Positions 23,373 through 35,800 of a DNA stretch of 64,000 nucleotides are shown piece by piece. The stretch comes from Cerrena zonata. Its lineage: Eukaryota > Basidiomycota > Agaricomycetes > Polyporales > Cerrenaceae. Every line of letters begins with the position of its first letter. Positions within the stretch are counted from its first letter, which is position 1. The DNA is taken from assembly GCA_038087015.1 (NCBI GenBank), contig JASBNA010000003.1, positions 558,001-622,000 of the forward strand, in the 5' to 3' direction. The notes under the pieces were generated by a model. That model did no database searches and had not been told where the DNA came from. It saw only the letters and a list, made by a program, of their open reading frames with translations. The translations under genes and the position numbers were made by a program.

Positions 23373-25277
23373 GATAACTTGAAAGATGAAGATGTGGAAA
23401 GAGGAAATCGATGGATAGATGTGCCATGGTCTAGATTTTATAGGATTGTTGATATGGACGCATTGGTCGAGACTGACATCACCGTACCCTCCGATGTCCG
23501 CAAAGTATTTCTAAAAATAGACATTTTAAGAATAACCACCGACGTCATATTTCAGTTGTTGAAATTTGATGCTCAGTGTATGTGTCTCCAGCACTGCACC
23601 ACGGCGAAATATACTCATACATGAACTCTCCTCGACCCACTCGGCAAACCCCACGGTAGCCTCAAAGCGAACCTAGTGAGCCAACGAAGCAGCAACTGTG
23701 TTCTAAACTACCCCACCGGTCATCCAAGGCGATGCTTTAAGCTTCCTGGCATGATTCTACATGTTCCACGTCAGGAACCAAACAACACGTTCATGACCAC
23801 AAGATCCACAAGCAACATCGCGCGCTGATGTTGCCACAAGATGCTTACTGTCAAGTAGTGCCTAGACCAATAGAGCGGTCACATATGTTCCCGCTTGCCG
23901 TACACTCAAGTGAAGCCGAACTTCTATTTAAACTTGCCTGTAATAATTTCAACTCTTACAGTACTGAGCTTAGTATCTTGCCATATTCATCTCAAAGCCC
24001 GCGAGGATAATGATAGGCTTGCATTAATATCATCGGACCTGTGGAAGCTCTTGAGTCAACAGCTCTTAGTTTTTAAACTCAAATAAATAATATATCTACC
24101 CAACCATCATCTTTGGCGTCATCCCTGGTGGTGTCAATTAATGGCCGCGCCGCAGTACACCCGCGATCGTCTTGCATTATGGCTCGCCCCACAGCGTCGT
24201 CATTCCGGTATAAATGTACGAAGCTGCGGTAATCTCTAACGTATAGATTCCTAGATACAATCTTCGACATAAGCTCAAGTTAGCAGGGGTGTAAAACATA
24301 GGAAATATGGAGTACCTTGTAAAAGTGTTTATTTGGAATTGGTATTTTTCAATATTTCTGAACGATTGTTGTTTTTCCATAGCTAGTGACCGTTGCTGCG
24401 GAATGTTTTATTCCGATGATGAGGAGCCCAGTCAGTAGAGTCTGCAAAACCAGAGATAGATCGCTGTCCAGTACTTTGTCTAGCGACGGCTTCAAGGGTG
24501 ACTAGTAGGAAGCGTTCGTTGATGTATCCTACGTTGTTTGAAGCAATAGCTCCCATGCTTGTAGTTGGCAGCAGCGATGATCGTTCTTGACGCGAATAGA
24601 CTTCATGCATGGTAAGCCCAATAATAACAGCACACGTTCTTGTTCACAAGACCTGGAAACAACATCGTATTGGAGATATCACCGCAAGACCGCCGCTGTT
24701 GAGTTCCATTCAGACCTGGGAACGTATCATCAAGGGTTGCTGACCGTAGGTTCAGAACCCAGTTAGAAGATGTAGAACTCGATGGCAAAACTTCGAATTC
24801 TGTTCAAAACTGCGGGCGATACGCTTCATCAAGATTCGAATGTTGCTGGATCTCGACTGCGAGTTAGGCGAGTGAGAAACAGCATATATTTCATTGGAGC
24901 CAATGTCGTTTATTTTTATCTTTGGCCTTCTGGACAACGTTGTTTCCCGAACCGTCCGCGACTGCTTTGCCCTCTTGCACGTCTTTATTCCATGATTCGA
25001 TTGCACAAGTTGGCGCACACGGAATAATGCGTGTGTCGAAGACCCCAGATGAGAATAGTTGGATTGAGAAGGTTTCTTTGCTAATGTTTCAGAAAGGATA
25101 ATAGTGCAAGAAAGAGTGATTCGACGCTTGAATTTTATAAATAGGCTAACTAGAGTACCACACTATATCGATCTGTCGTAATCGTTTAATAAATATGAAT
25201 ACCATATAGAACTTTTCCACTTGCCTAAAAGTAGGGGCTAAAACCTCGAGCTCGAGGGAAGCAGTAAGTTATGCCAT
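23373..25277. other. 1.9-kb region without a supported gene
   Basis: Open frames are short, mostly lack ATG starts and show no recognisable motif. A TATA-like TTATAAATA lies near 25,136-25,144, but no long frame follows on either strand. Part of this is presumably the upstream region of the glutamate decarboxylase gene. A poorly conserved spliced gene on the minus strand (24,380-25,020) cannot be excluded. Confidence 0.4.
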
Positions 25278-25922
25278 TTAGTCCTCAGTAGGATGGTGGA
25301 GGGCAGTTATTATAGTGGCGCCTTCATCGATGTCATCATCATCCCAAGGCTTTAGTCCATAAGAATGCATGAAGTTGTCATATCCGCCATAAAAATCGTA
25401 AAGGGAAGGTCCGTCTTCGTCATAGGACTCATAGTCATCCTCATCGGCCTGTTCTTCATCCTCCTCGAGAGCTGACGCTTGCATCATGGTCTTCCTGTTC
25501 TACAGGGGTTTCGACATTAGAAGCCAGTGCGGAGTCCGACATAGGCTGCGGTTGATGAGCTTCGACAGGGTCGCGAGAGTCGTGTTTTAGGGGGCTCGGC
25601 AATTGCGAAGCCTACATCGTCGTCATCATCATCCCAGGGTTTGAAGCCGCAAGACGTCATGAAGCCATCATAGCTCCCAAATGAATAGTAACGGGGGTTA
25701 CTCGGCTCGACAAAGGATTTTTCAGAAGGATTGTGATCATTTTTGACGAAGGCGACTGTGCTTTTTCCGGTGGAATCAGGCTCAGCAAGGCTAGCTGTTG
25801 TTTTGCGGGAGGATGAAGAGTATGGATGGACTCTATTCGAGTGCGAGTTTGAGGTACATCGTCTTTAGACCAGCCTGAGCATCTTCAGACTTGGGCATCT
25901 TCGCTTTATCAGACTTGGGCAT
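25278..25922 (-). CDS. Acidic low-complexity protein with a duplicated motif
   Basis: Not a recognised family. The start MPKSDKAKMPKSEDAQ repeats the unit MPKS. After a short intron comes a Ser-rich segment and then FGSYDGFMTSCGFKPWDDDD. A likely intron from GT at about 25,607 to CTGTAG at about 25,510 leads in frame to a Glu/Asp-rich stretch (EEDEEQADEDDYESYDEDG). A second copy of the motif follows, YGGYDNFMHSYGLKPWDDDD, and a short tail to the stop. The two copies share Y-D-x-F-M-x-S-x-G-x-KPWDDDD. The gene is divergent from POL31 with only 199 bp between starts. Exon borders are uncertain, but the duplicated motif in open frame argues that it is coding. Confidence 0.5.
25316..25401 (-). 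repeat. Second copy of the YDxFM...KPWDDDD coding motif
   Basis: Encodes FYGGYDNFMHSYGLKPWDDD. It is similar in protein and DNA sequence to the copy at 25600-25684. Confidence 0.6.
25600..25684 (-). repeat. First copy of the YDxFM...KPWDDDD coding motif
   Basis: Encodes SFGSYDGFMTSCGFKPWDDD. It pairs with the copy at 25316-25401. Confidence 0.6.
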
Positions 25923-26121
25923 CTATAAGAATAAAATCACGAGGAAAAGGTACGGATGAGGCTTGAGCAGGATGATCGTGTCACGGCTTTGCTTCAATGT
26001 GTGACATAGTCTCGTGACCGTGACCGAAATTGATCGCGTCGCGTTTCATAGTCCAAACGCTCAGGTCGCGTCGCGTCTCCGACTCGAGTCCCTAACCAAA
26101 ACACCATCGTCCTCCATCATA

Positions 26122-27963
26122 ATGCCTTCAGCAACACCTATGTATGCTCTTCAAACTAATGGGTCTGATCAAGCTTATACTCAACTAACATTAGGGCAGT
26201 ACCGGAAGATCCAAGGACACGTCCACCTACCTTCATTATACCTCCGTCAGAGCAAACGCCTCAGTTCACAATCGATGCGAAGAATAAGTCATACAAGCAT
26301 CAATATGCTAATATATACTTTGTCCGTCTACGAATGCTACGTAGCTTTGTCGAAGGAGCAAGCCAAAAAGAAATGGAACGAGGTCGCAGGTGTGTCCCGA
26401 ATGTCGTTTTCCGCCGACCAGTGTTGATCGTTATATCATATCTTGGAAATAGGAAATCCAACGTTTGTCCCTCGTGTATTGGATGTATTGAAGGGACAAC
26501 TTTGTTTTGTCATCGGGACCGTATACATGGATATGCCGTTAAAACCGAACGTTTTAGATGACATTGCTCGTGATGTGCGTAAACTTGACATTTCCCTTAG
26601 TTCATATAAGCTGGGTGCTCATAGTGGACATTTGTTATATAGCACTCGATACCTGCTCCTCCCCCACCGAAAAAGTACAACTCACCGGACGATACGATCA
26701 CACTCGAAGACGAGTCCGGTCGGATTTGCCTAGTTGGTGACCGTATACAAAGAGCAGGTCTTGTCACAGGCGTCATTGTCGGTGCACTTGGTCTAGAGAC
26801 AAACAATGGAGACTTCGAGGTTGTTGATTATGTTTTTGCTGGATTGGCACCCCAACTCGCGTCATCTTGGGAAGATTCAAAAAGCGAAGCAGACATGGAC
26901 GTCGATGGTATTTTTAGACGTTTCTCACCATCTCCGGGTTTCCTATTAATGTCATTTCCTTACAGAATCAATAGGCGCAGCTTCATCAGACCAATGGATA
27001 GCACTAGTATCGGGATTAGAAGTCGGGGCGCCTTCACCGACAGATTGCGAGCTTGAGTTGCTCTCAGAATTTCTCACCAGTGAACTTGGAGGCCCATCCG
27101 AACAAGCTTCGGCTTCTCAAATCTCGCGTCTCATCATTGCGGGCAACTCACTAGCAACCGCTGTAGGTAACACGAATGGTATCAACGAAGAAGTTGATAA
27201 AAAGGCGGTATGTATCATCCTGGACTAACCCTGCCGAACGAAATGATGAATCGCTATTTTTCCCTTCCAGCGTCGATATGGCCAGGAATCAGCAGCGTTT
27301 TCGCCTCATCCCACGATCAATCTCGGTCATCACCTACTAGATATCGCTCGAAGTATGCCTATCCACCTTCTACCGGGTGACTTAGATCCATCGGGGACCA
27401 TTCTCCCTCAGCAAGCCCTTCCTCGTGCTATGTTTGGTGGTGCATCCTCGTACTCTTCATTCAAAACCGAGACGAATCCAACGTACATACACATTGCCTC
27501 GGAACCAGTTACTTCAACCTCCGTCGAAAGCAAAAATGGTGCTTCTTCATCAAAAGCCGAGGTGCCAGAACGACGGAGAACACTATTGGTCAATTCCGGC
27601 CAGCCACTGAACGACATGTTTAAATATCTTGATACACCACCTCACTCTCGCCTTTCCATGGCCGCCTCCACACTACACTGGAGACACATGGCACCTACAG
27701 CCCCAGACACGCTTTGGTGCCACCCCTACTTCACCGCGGATCCTTTCATATTAACGGAAACGCCGGACCTATACATTATAGGGAATCAACCTGCGTTTGG
27801 TACGCAGCTGGTCACCGATGCTCAGACGAAGTGTAGAGTGATTTTGGTACCCGTGTTCAGAAAGACAGGAACCGTCGTGTTGGTGAACCTTCGGACATTA
27901 GACGTCAAGACGGTTTCATTTGCTACCGAAAACATGGGTGCAGCGTTAAATGATGACCTGTAG
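26122..27963 (+). CDS. POL31: DNA polymerase delta subunit 2 (POLD2/Cdc1/Pol31)
   Basis: Essential non-catalytic B-subunit of replicative DNA polymerase delta, also shared with polymerase zeta. Exon 1 is MPSATP; a 50-nt intron ending CTAACATTAG leads to AVPEDPRTRPPTFIIPPSEQ. The conserved KSYKHQYANIYFVRLRMLRS and PTFVPRVLDVLKGQLCFVIG follow. The OB-fold part has GTVYMDMPLKPNVLDDIARD. The inactive phosphoesterase fold gives LIIAGNSLA, MPIHLLPGDLDPSGTILPQQ and CHPYFTADPFILTETPDLYI. Introns: about 26149-26194, 26383-26452, about 26574-26639, about 26909-26965 and about 27209-27270. Length is about 510 residues, as expected. The start is divergent from the acidic-protein gene. Confidence 0.9.
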
Positions 27964-29782
27964 ATCTAAGCTCATCTACGACGTGTTCGTGTATTGTAGG
28001 ATTTTATTTGTACGTCACACCCATAATGCCAGATTTGATAACCTTTTGTCTCGATACCTTATTAGAGACAGGTCCACAGGTTCGGTATGAAGGTTGATGT
28101 TCTACTACGTGCCTGGGCTCAACTTGTTGCTTGAATTTCACTATCTCTGTCACTTATACATACACCATCCATCGCAACTCCGAGAGATGGGGAACTTAGG
28201 CACAGATGTGTAAGCCTATTCCATCATAGTTTACTGCGCTCACTTCAACTGCTTAGGTATTATTTTTGAATCCAGGGTCAGGACATGATACCAAAAGGTC
28301 ATACGGATTCCGTCGGAATTAGAAACGATTTCAACACGCACGGCATGATTGACATGCTGTCGAGGTAAGATAACGGCACCCTGATGTGAAATAGGGACGC
28401 CGTAAGCGGATATTTTGGCCATGACGCATAATGCTCTATAATGCTATGCGCAACGTGTAAGAATAGGTATCCTTAATGTCATGACAGAAATGGTTTGCGA
28501 GTTTGTTTACTTAAGAATGAACTCCGCATTTTAGAGTTCGTGATACTTGTCCAAGCAGTTGGATGGTTGGAAGTGGTAACGAGATTTCTTTTCTGGAACC
28601 AAGGGGATGGAGACAAGGAGCCACATGACCTTCAGAAGCAATTCGAGAGCCACAAACATTCTTTCGTTATGATGCCTTCGAGCCGCTTCGCCCATACGTT
28701 CGATGTGCCTGTGCTGCGCATTCTCGACGGAGCTCCGAAGAAGTCGGGGTACTCGGACAGGTTATTATCTTGAAGTTAACAAGACTTCAGATTTTGATCG
28801 GGATACTTTTGTTGCTGTTCTTTTAATTGACCCTGAAGGAGTCTGTCAGTTATATATGTGGCTTAGAACATGATCCTGGCGGTCAGTGATACCGCAGATG
28901 TTGTTAGAAGGCTGCGCTTGCTCCACTCGAATAAGTAGTCAGTAATTATTTGTATGCAAAATGGAGTAATGGCAATCAGCGTGTAATATGTCGTTGGAGT
29001 CGAGGATGTGAAGTGATTCCACGCTCTGAGCTGCGAAATACAACGGTCAAGATCTAGCGCGGTTGCTCAGGCTACACAAGCTGTGGGAGCCCGGGGCCAT
29101 CTGCAAGACTTTCCTGGAAAGGACGGGCGCCTTTTATTATGCGTGGGAACACGGAGATGCCAAGCTCTGCACAATATTCAATATACGTCCTTTCTTCCTC
29201 TCTTTTCTCAGAATCCATACAAGACAGCCTGTCCAGGGTGACATACCTGGTTTACACTTCTTTCAATCTTGGATGTGACGCGCGAAAATGAAGAGAAGTT
29301 ATTAATCTACTGCGCAGTGTCCTCCTGTCGTCCCTGAAACACACGCCAGTACAGGTTGTAATGATCCATCGTCCTTCGGGCCAAAATGGCTCGAAGGTTC
29401 ACACAGCTCTCGAGGATGTCTCGCTTACGATCTATTTTTAGACCCACTGATATCCGACCAACTTTCCCTCGAATGCATGTTACGAGTTCCAGGATTTCTT
29501 ATTGGATGGTAGCCACATCTCGTTGTTGCAGATCCCACAGTTTCGGGTTGTACTTGTTGGAAATTTACCTAGAACCAACAGTATTCTCTCATACTGCTAC
29601 TAGTATTGCCTCAGCAGATCTATACCCGATGCCGACCACCCATTCTTTGGATTCGCTTGATTGGCAGGTCGGCGTCCTTCACTGTTCGTTGCAAACGTCC
29701 ATTTGTCAACCTGTCGCGTCTCAAGATCCTGCTGCGCATTCTCACCATGTCCATTCAAATATCCGAACTACAGAATTACCCA
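27964..29782. other. 1.8-kb region between POL31 and the first cupredoxin gene
   Basis: Holds several ATG-started frames of 60-133 codons (for example 28240-28422 minus and 29386-29787 plus). None has recognisable motifs, repeats, signal peptides or convincing splice context. I do not call a gene. The right end is the upstream region of the cupredoxin gene. Confidence 0.4.
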
Positions 29783-29789
29783 TATAAAA
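29783..29789 (+). promoter_or_regulatory. TATA box of the first cupredoxin gene
   Basis: TATAAAA 83 bp before the ATG at 29872. Confidence 0.65.
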
Positions 29790-29871
29790 CCCGGACTTCT
29801 CTTGGTCGTTTTCCCCACCCCATTTTAGCCCACTCTATTTGGATCCCATCACGTTCCCAGAGACGACCAAG

Positions 29872-30837
29872 ATGTTCACGACTGCTCTTACTTTGGCCTT
29901 GCTTCCTATTGTCGCTTTTGCTTCGCCCCAGTATGGCGGCGGATATGGTGCCCCTGCCGGTGGAGGAGGAACCACCACTTCGTCTGCAGCCACGCCATCT
30001 ATCTCTGTACCCGCCAATAGCCAGGGTCAAATTGCTGTTAGTCAAACATAATGTCTAGCTGAGGCACCTCATTGATATCAGAACAGATTACTGTCGGCGC
30101 AAGCGGCTTCACATTCTCGCCCTCGAATATTACTGCCCAAGTCGGTGACATTGTTAGCTTCTACTTTACCACGTACGTCTCTCGCCTCTCAGGTTATACC
30201 ATGCAACTCATTTGCTTGGGTAAAATGATAGGAGCACACCACACTCGGTCACTCAATCGACCTTCGCTGACCCTTGTACGCCGCTGACCGGTAGCAATGG
30301 CACCGGCTTCGACTCTGGTCTCACCTCCCAATCAGTATTCAGTATCAATGTGACTGATACATCGAAACGTATGTGTAGAATAGTTTTGCAGTTCGTTCTT
30401 ATACTGAATTCGGATCATTTAGCCATTTGGTTCTTCTGCAAGTTCCCCGGTCACTGTGGTAGTGGAATGGTTGGGTAAGCAAAATGTTGTATAGCGACCG
30501 CAATATTTCTGAAGTGTTGTATTCATTCAGATCTATCAACGCCCCATCGAGTGGTAACGACTACCCAACATTCCTGAACAATGCTAAGAGTCTTGGCTCA
30601 GCTGCACCGACTGTAAGTAAAAGACCCCTTGTCATGGTCCATTTCTTGATGCCATTCTTACAGGTTTCCGACTCCGGTGCTGTCACTGGTGGTGTCGGCG
30701 CTCTTGCTACTGCTGCTCCCTCGAGTGCCAGCTCTGCACCTGCGCCCACTGGCAGCCAATCAAGTGCTGGCCGTATTGCTGCCAACGGCGGCTTGGCATT
30801 GGCAGCTGTTGCAATTGCCGTCGCGTTCGCCGCTTAG
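29872..30837 (+). CDS. Secreted GPI-anchored cupredoxin-like protein 1
   Basis: Extracellular blue-copper-like domain tethered to the plasma membrane or cell wall. A signal peptide (MFTTALTLALLPIVAFA) is followed by a Gly/Thr/Ser-rich linker. The cupredoxin fold starts with ITVGASGFTFSPSNITAQVG. The type-1 copper ligands are visible: His in PHSVTQSTFADPC, Cys and His in FFCKFPGHCGSG, and Met in GMVG. A Ser/Ala/Thr-rich stalk and hydrophobic tail (GLALAAVAIAVAFAA) give a GPI signal. Four or more introns: one ends at about 30090, one joins AC to GAGCAC near 30230, and others lie near 30368-30422, 30476-30530 and 30613-30663. About 220 residues. A related gene follows in tandem. Confidence 0.88.
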
Positions 30838-31463
30838 ATCGATAGACCACAGGTGGTCTATTAGTACCTCGACCGTAGAGCGTAGCTATCTACTTAATGG
30901 AGTCTCTGGGAATATCATACCCTAAAATGCTATACTTTTTCTCTCCTGAATGATCTTTCTCATGGTTTTTATTTAACGTCTATGTACCCAATCTGTCAAA
31001 AGGTGATAGGGGTGCCTAATGTCTTAGGGTAGGGATGTGAGTGTTAGGTTCCAAAGTTGAGATCGTGTGTTCAGAACGTGTCTGACTATCCACTACCACC
31101 TTCGGAAAACGGTGCGTGATAGGTTGCGCAGTATATTCAACACTTACTAAGGGTGTCATTCGAACAGATAATCGTGCTGAGGGATCATCTGGACTTCGTC
31201 ATCCTGAAGTCCTGAGAATGATAGTAAACTCGTTTAAAATGGACATTCATGCGATGAGAATCTAAATCTCACGGATTTTCCGCCGTTTTGGATGACCCCC
31301 GGACGGTGTATCCTTAATTCAGCTTCCGAAGGTGTTCCTTCGTACAATTGAAGAGGTCAAAACACTAAACCGCTTCCAACATTCTCTCTCGCAAGCTGCG
31401 CAGCTGACCTATGTTAGTACACGCATACGGTGACCATGACTTCGGGCACCCACCCTCAGAAGA
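30838..31463. other. Spacer between the two cupredoxin genes
   Basis: No gene is seen. It contains the 3' region of the first cupredoxin gene and the upstream region of the second. Confidence 0.5.
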
Positions 31464-31470
31464 TATAAAA
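31464..31470 (+). promoter_or_regulatory. TATA box of the second cupredoxin gene
   Basis: TATAAAA 69 bp before the ATG at 31539, a spacing close to that of the first copy. Confidence 0.65.
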
Positions 31471-31538
31471 GCTTGGGGATAGCTGTAGCTTTCTATAGCA
31501 CATCTGCCGCATCCACCCTTTGCAGCAATCTCGGCGTC

Positions 31539-32519
31539 ATGATCACTACGGCATTTACGATTCTTATCCTGCCTTTGCTTGCATTGGCGTCCCCTCAGCT
31601 CTACGGACCCCCTCCTCCTCCCGCAAATGATCCTACTCCTACCTCCGCCAGTGTCGCTGTCGCTGCTGCAGCGCCCAGTGCACCTCCAGACTCACCTGGG
31701 CAGATGAATGTTGGTATATTTAACTTTAAGGATTGAACAGCATCTAAGCCACCTATTATAGGTCGACGTCGGTTTCCAAGAAACATTCACATTCCACCCG
31801 AGTAACTTCAGTGCGCCGAATGGTACAACCATCACGTTCTTCTTCCCCGCGTAAGAGTATTTTTCGAGTCTTGCGTTGTATCAACTAATGAGAAGGTAAT
31901 AGCGATTTGCAACACACAGTTGTGGAGGGAGATCCCACAAATCCTTGCGCACCTCTTGCAGGAGGCTTTGACTCTAGTCTCACGGCATCCTCACAATTCA
32001 CTATCACGGTTACTGATGACACGCGTCGTATGTTTGACCAATGGTGCACGAGAGAATTCATACTAATGTTGGGATTTATAGCCGTTTACTTCTTCTGCAA
32101 GGTCCTAACTCACTGTCCAGCGGGAATGGTAGGGTGAGTGAATATTCTCATACTCCAAGTCGCAACCACTAAGTATATCTGAAAACAGAGTTATCAATGA
32201 GAATAAAGGAAACGTGACTTTTGCGCAATACCAAGCTGCCGCCATGGCACTCGGAAACACCCAACCCTCTGTATGTAGATGGGAATGTCTCTCTGGGACT
32301 TAAACTCACACCCCACTTTTTACCCAGGTCGACCAAAATAACGCACCAATCACTGGTGGAATTGGTGCCCAAGCCACTGCAGGCCCCTCTAGCGATATAG
32401 CTTCGGCTGCGCCTTCTCCAACCAGCGGAGGCTCCGGAACTTCTGGTGCCACGCGTGTTGCCGTTACAGGGTTCTTGGGCTTGCTCGTTGTAGTGATGTC
32501 CGCCATGCTTGCTCTCTGA
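31539..32519 (+). CDS. Secreted GPI-anchored cupredoxin-like protein 2
   Basis: Paralogue of the upstream gene. A signal peptide (MITTAFTILILPLLALA) leads to a Pro/Ala-rich linker (YGPPPPPANDPTPTSAS). The cupredoxin domain has VDVGFQETFTFHPSNFSAP. The copper ligands are retained: His in LQHTVVEGDPTNPC, Cys and His in YFFCKVLTHCPAG, and Met in GMVG. The stalk is Ser/Gly-rich and the C-terminus (VTGFLGLLVVVMSAMLAL) is a GPI-type hydrophobic tail. About four introns sit at positions matching copy 1, so the pair arose by tandem duplication of a spliced gene. The linker differs clearly between copies (Pro-rich here, Gly-rich there). Confidence 0.88.
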
Positions 32520-32899
32520 ATTTGGGAGAGTACTTGTTGCATCTTCGACTCTAATATATATACCTCCGAGACTATTAACACCTCCCGAATTCCTGTTGTA
32601 ATTAGTAGAGGTTCTCATTCGATGCACATACCATGTCTCTTCATGACCAAGAATATCACAAGCGCAGCATCCACATAGAGTTGAAAACTGACGAACTTAA
32701 ACACATACTATTTATGGCAATTGGCACGATCATTGTTCCCTCGGTTGCACAGCATCGGGCAATACGTGATTCTATTGGCAGCTGAAACTGACCTAGACTG
32801 TAACATATACCTTCACGCACTGAAGCGAACGACCTGGGGATTTGGGTTAACATTAACCTTGGATCATTCTGCGACTACCATCTTGTCGAACAGGCCTGA

Positions 32900-35800
32900 A
32901 TGTTTGCCAACCTTCCCCAAAGAATACATGTTCCATTTAACTTGCTTGGTGACGAAGCCAAACTCGCTTTCCGCAGCCAGCCGGGTGGGATTGCGAAACT
33001 AGCGACAGTAAGGGTGAGATATATGTTTAGAACTTATATGGTGCTCATGTTCGGATGCTGAGATGAAGTCAGAATATCTCTGATACGGATACGTACTGGG
33101 ACCAGGTATGAGTGTTAACTACAGTCGTCTTCATGAAGCTTACGGCATTTCTGACTAGTATATTCTATTGTTCGATTCTCCGTCAGATGTATTCTCTCTG
33201 ATATCCTCTAACGATGGTATGTTCTCATTAGCTTATAGCTGTCGTTATTAACGTCACTGGTTGTGTGCAGTGAAACGCGCTCTATATGAGGCACCGGAGA
33301 ATGTGGCTACTCTCATCAAGGTCATTACTTCTCGGTTATTCAACCTGGTATCAGATCATACATTCCCGACCAATCCTACTGCATCAGTAGCTTCATTTGC
33401 CACTTCGTTCATCAAGAGTAGTACCGGTTCTCAAGAACGCAACACCAATAAAGAGGTCCTCAACTGCATCAGAGTACTCCAAAGAGTGCTTCCCGTTATC
33501 TTCGAGATTGAAGCAGACTCTAGTAAATTCGAGATGGAGGTTCTGTGGAAGAAGGAAGTAGTCAACGATCACCATGAGGTTGATGAAACGACTCGTAAAC
33601 CCCAGTTTGTCATTGAAGACGATGATGACGACGAGGAACCGAGTGCCGCAGGGAGTTCGTCCCATGCCCGTCCGTCTGGCTCATCCTCAGGTCCCAAGTC
33701 AACCAAATCTCTTCCTGCAGTGGCCGAGAAGCTCTTCACTTGCCTAGTGGACTTGCTCTTCTGTTGTGGATTCACTTTGCCCACCAAAATCCAGGTTGAT
33801 CATTACAAGATTAATTATACGATATGGTACAGAAGTAACTCATCTTAGCCAATTCGTCGTACTAATGTTGTCTTTTAGGGAGAAGGGAATTGGTTCTACG
33901 ACGGATCCTGGGCCTAGCCCACCATATGAAAGTAACAGAACGGAAGTATTACGGCTTCTTCTCGTACTGTTTTCAAAACAGATCTACGTACCTCCGGTCT
34001 CCCTTTTCAGCACGCCTTCCTTGTATAGTCTGCACTTTGTTCAACGTACGCCTCGCCGTGATGTGCTCACCATTCTATGCTCCCTCATTAACACTGTTAT
34101 GAACTCTGCTCTGGGAAACAACAATCATCTCATGAGCGGTGTGACTGGAAGATTACCTTATAATCACCTGGTCTTTAAAGGAGAAGATCCACGATCTAGT
34201 CTTGTGGCAACCTGCTTCCAAGTCTTGTGTGTTCTTCTCGATTTCCAGAGTGGGACCGGCCGAGATGTCGTTACTACACATGGCGAGAACGAGATGTCGG
34301 GACCAACAGCACGTAGCAATGCCTTCCGGTACTTTATTGCCAAGCTTGTGAGTTCATATTGTTGTCGAATTAAATCCCTACTTATTGGTTTTGTGACGAC
34401 GCTAGCATAGGACAAATGACTTCGCATTCATTTTAAGCGGTATAATAGCAATATTCGAGGAGCAGATGGCTGCTATGAACAACCTTCTTCCAGGTTCGAA
34501 GAAGTCGGTGCCCTACATGGCAGAGGCTGGTATGCCTAAGAAATGAACGGTGTCTTAATAGCTGAACTGAATCATTTTCTTAGTGATATTCTTTTGGAAA
34601 ATGGTCGAATTGAATAAGGTACGTCTACATAGTAAGTCAGGAAAAGTAAACTAACAAGGATGTGTGTCGCAGAAATTCCGTGCTTTTGTTTTAGACTCAG
34701 AGAAGGCTACAGACATACTTCCTTATCTGTTTTGTTATGGATTAGAGATCAAGGACAAGCCTGGTGAGTATGATCACTCAACGCTCCTCGAAGTAGGCTT
34801 ACGTCTAGGTTAAGAGCAACATGGCTTGTGTCGAGCAATCTCCTACATTTTCCAAAGTCTTTCTGCCGAGAAGTCGTTCGGTCTAAAGCTCACTTCTCCT
34901 ATCAAGGCACATATACCTCAGAAGTGGGCCGTATTGGGTACGGCAGCTGATTTCATGATTCAGGTAAATATTTTCCCTGTTTGTTTGTTATTTATATTAA
35001 TCTAATCATTCATATGTAGTCGGTGTACTCGATGATTGCTACAACGTCTGGGACTCTTAGTTCCCTGTATCCGGCATTCGTAATTGCTTTAGTAAATGCT
35101 GCCCCGTACTTCAAGAATCTCAGCGTCAACTCTTCTGCCCGTCTTCTCATCTGTTCACATCATTCTCCAATCCATCCTTCCTACTAGCCGATGAAGGACA
35201 TCCTCGTCTATTGTTCTTCACGTGCGTACTGATATCTTCGCCATTTCTCTTTGACTGACCATAATATCTAGACTCGAAGCCTTCAATTCGATTATCCTAC
35301 GCAACCTCTCTGATAACCCTAACCTTGTGTATGCTATCATCCGTGCGCACAAGAGCTTCGAGGATCTAGGTACTTTTACTCTAGCGGGAGGGCTTCGCGA
35401 GATTCGTCGTAAACAGCAAGCCAAAGAAGAGCGAGCTCGACAAGACAGCGGTGTAGATAAAGGGAAACAGAGAGCGGATGCTGATCTGGAGGAGGGTCCA
35501 CACGAAGAAAAAGCACGTCTACTTCGAAACGAACAGAACAATTCTATTGACCTACCAAGACGCACTGAGTCGATTGAGACTCTTCCAGAGGCGTCAGAAC
35601 AGTCTACCGGTGGACCTGCTCCAGCCAGTGTTCCCACTTCACCGAACTCAGCTAACATACCATCATCTCGGGAGCCATCCGAAAAGGCTCGGGGAAAAAT
35701 GCGCGCGGGTCGATCGCTGTCTAGTGAGATGACCGGTAGCTTAGAGCAGTTAGCATCTGCAGGTGTCGGACGCAACGGATTTGTACCCACGCAAGAATGG

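Noticed and set aside
26361..26452. Apparent one-base frameshift in POL31 at an A-run (26365-26369)
   Set aside because: Using the donor at 26383 (GAG|gtcgca) and acceptor at 26452, the segments ASQKEMERG and NPTFVPRVL join in frame, so no indel is needed.
29386..29787. 133-codon ORF upstream of the first cupredoxin
   Set aside because: It runs up to the TATA box of the next gene and has no motif. Composition resembles non-coding sequence.
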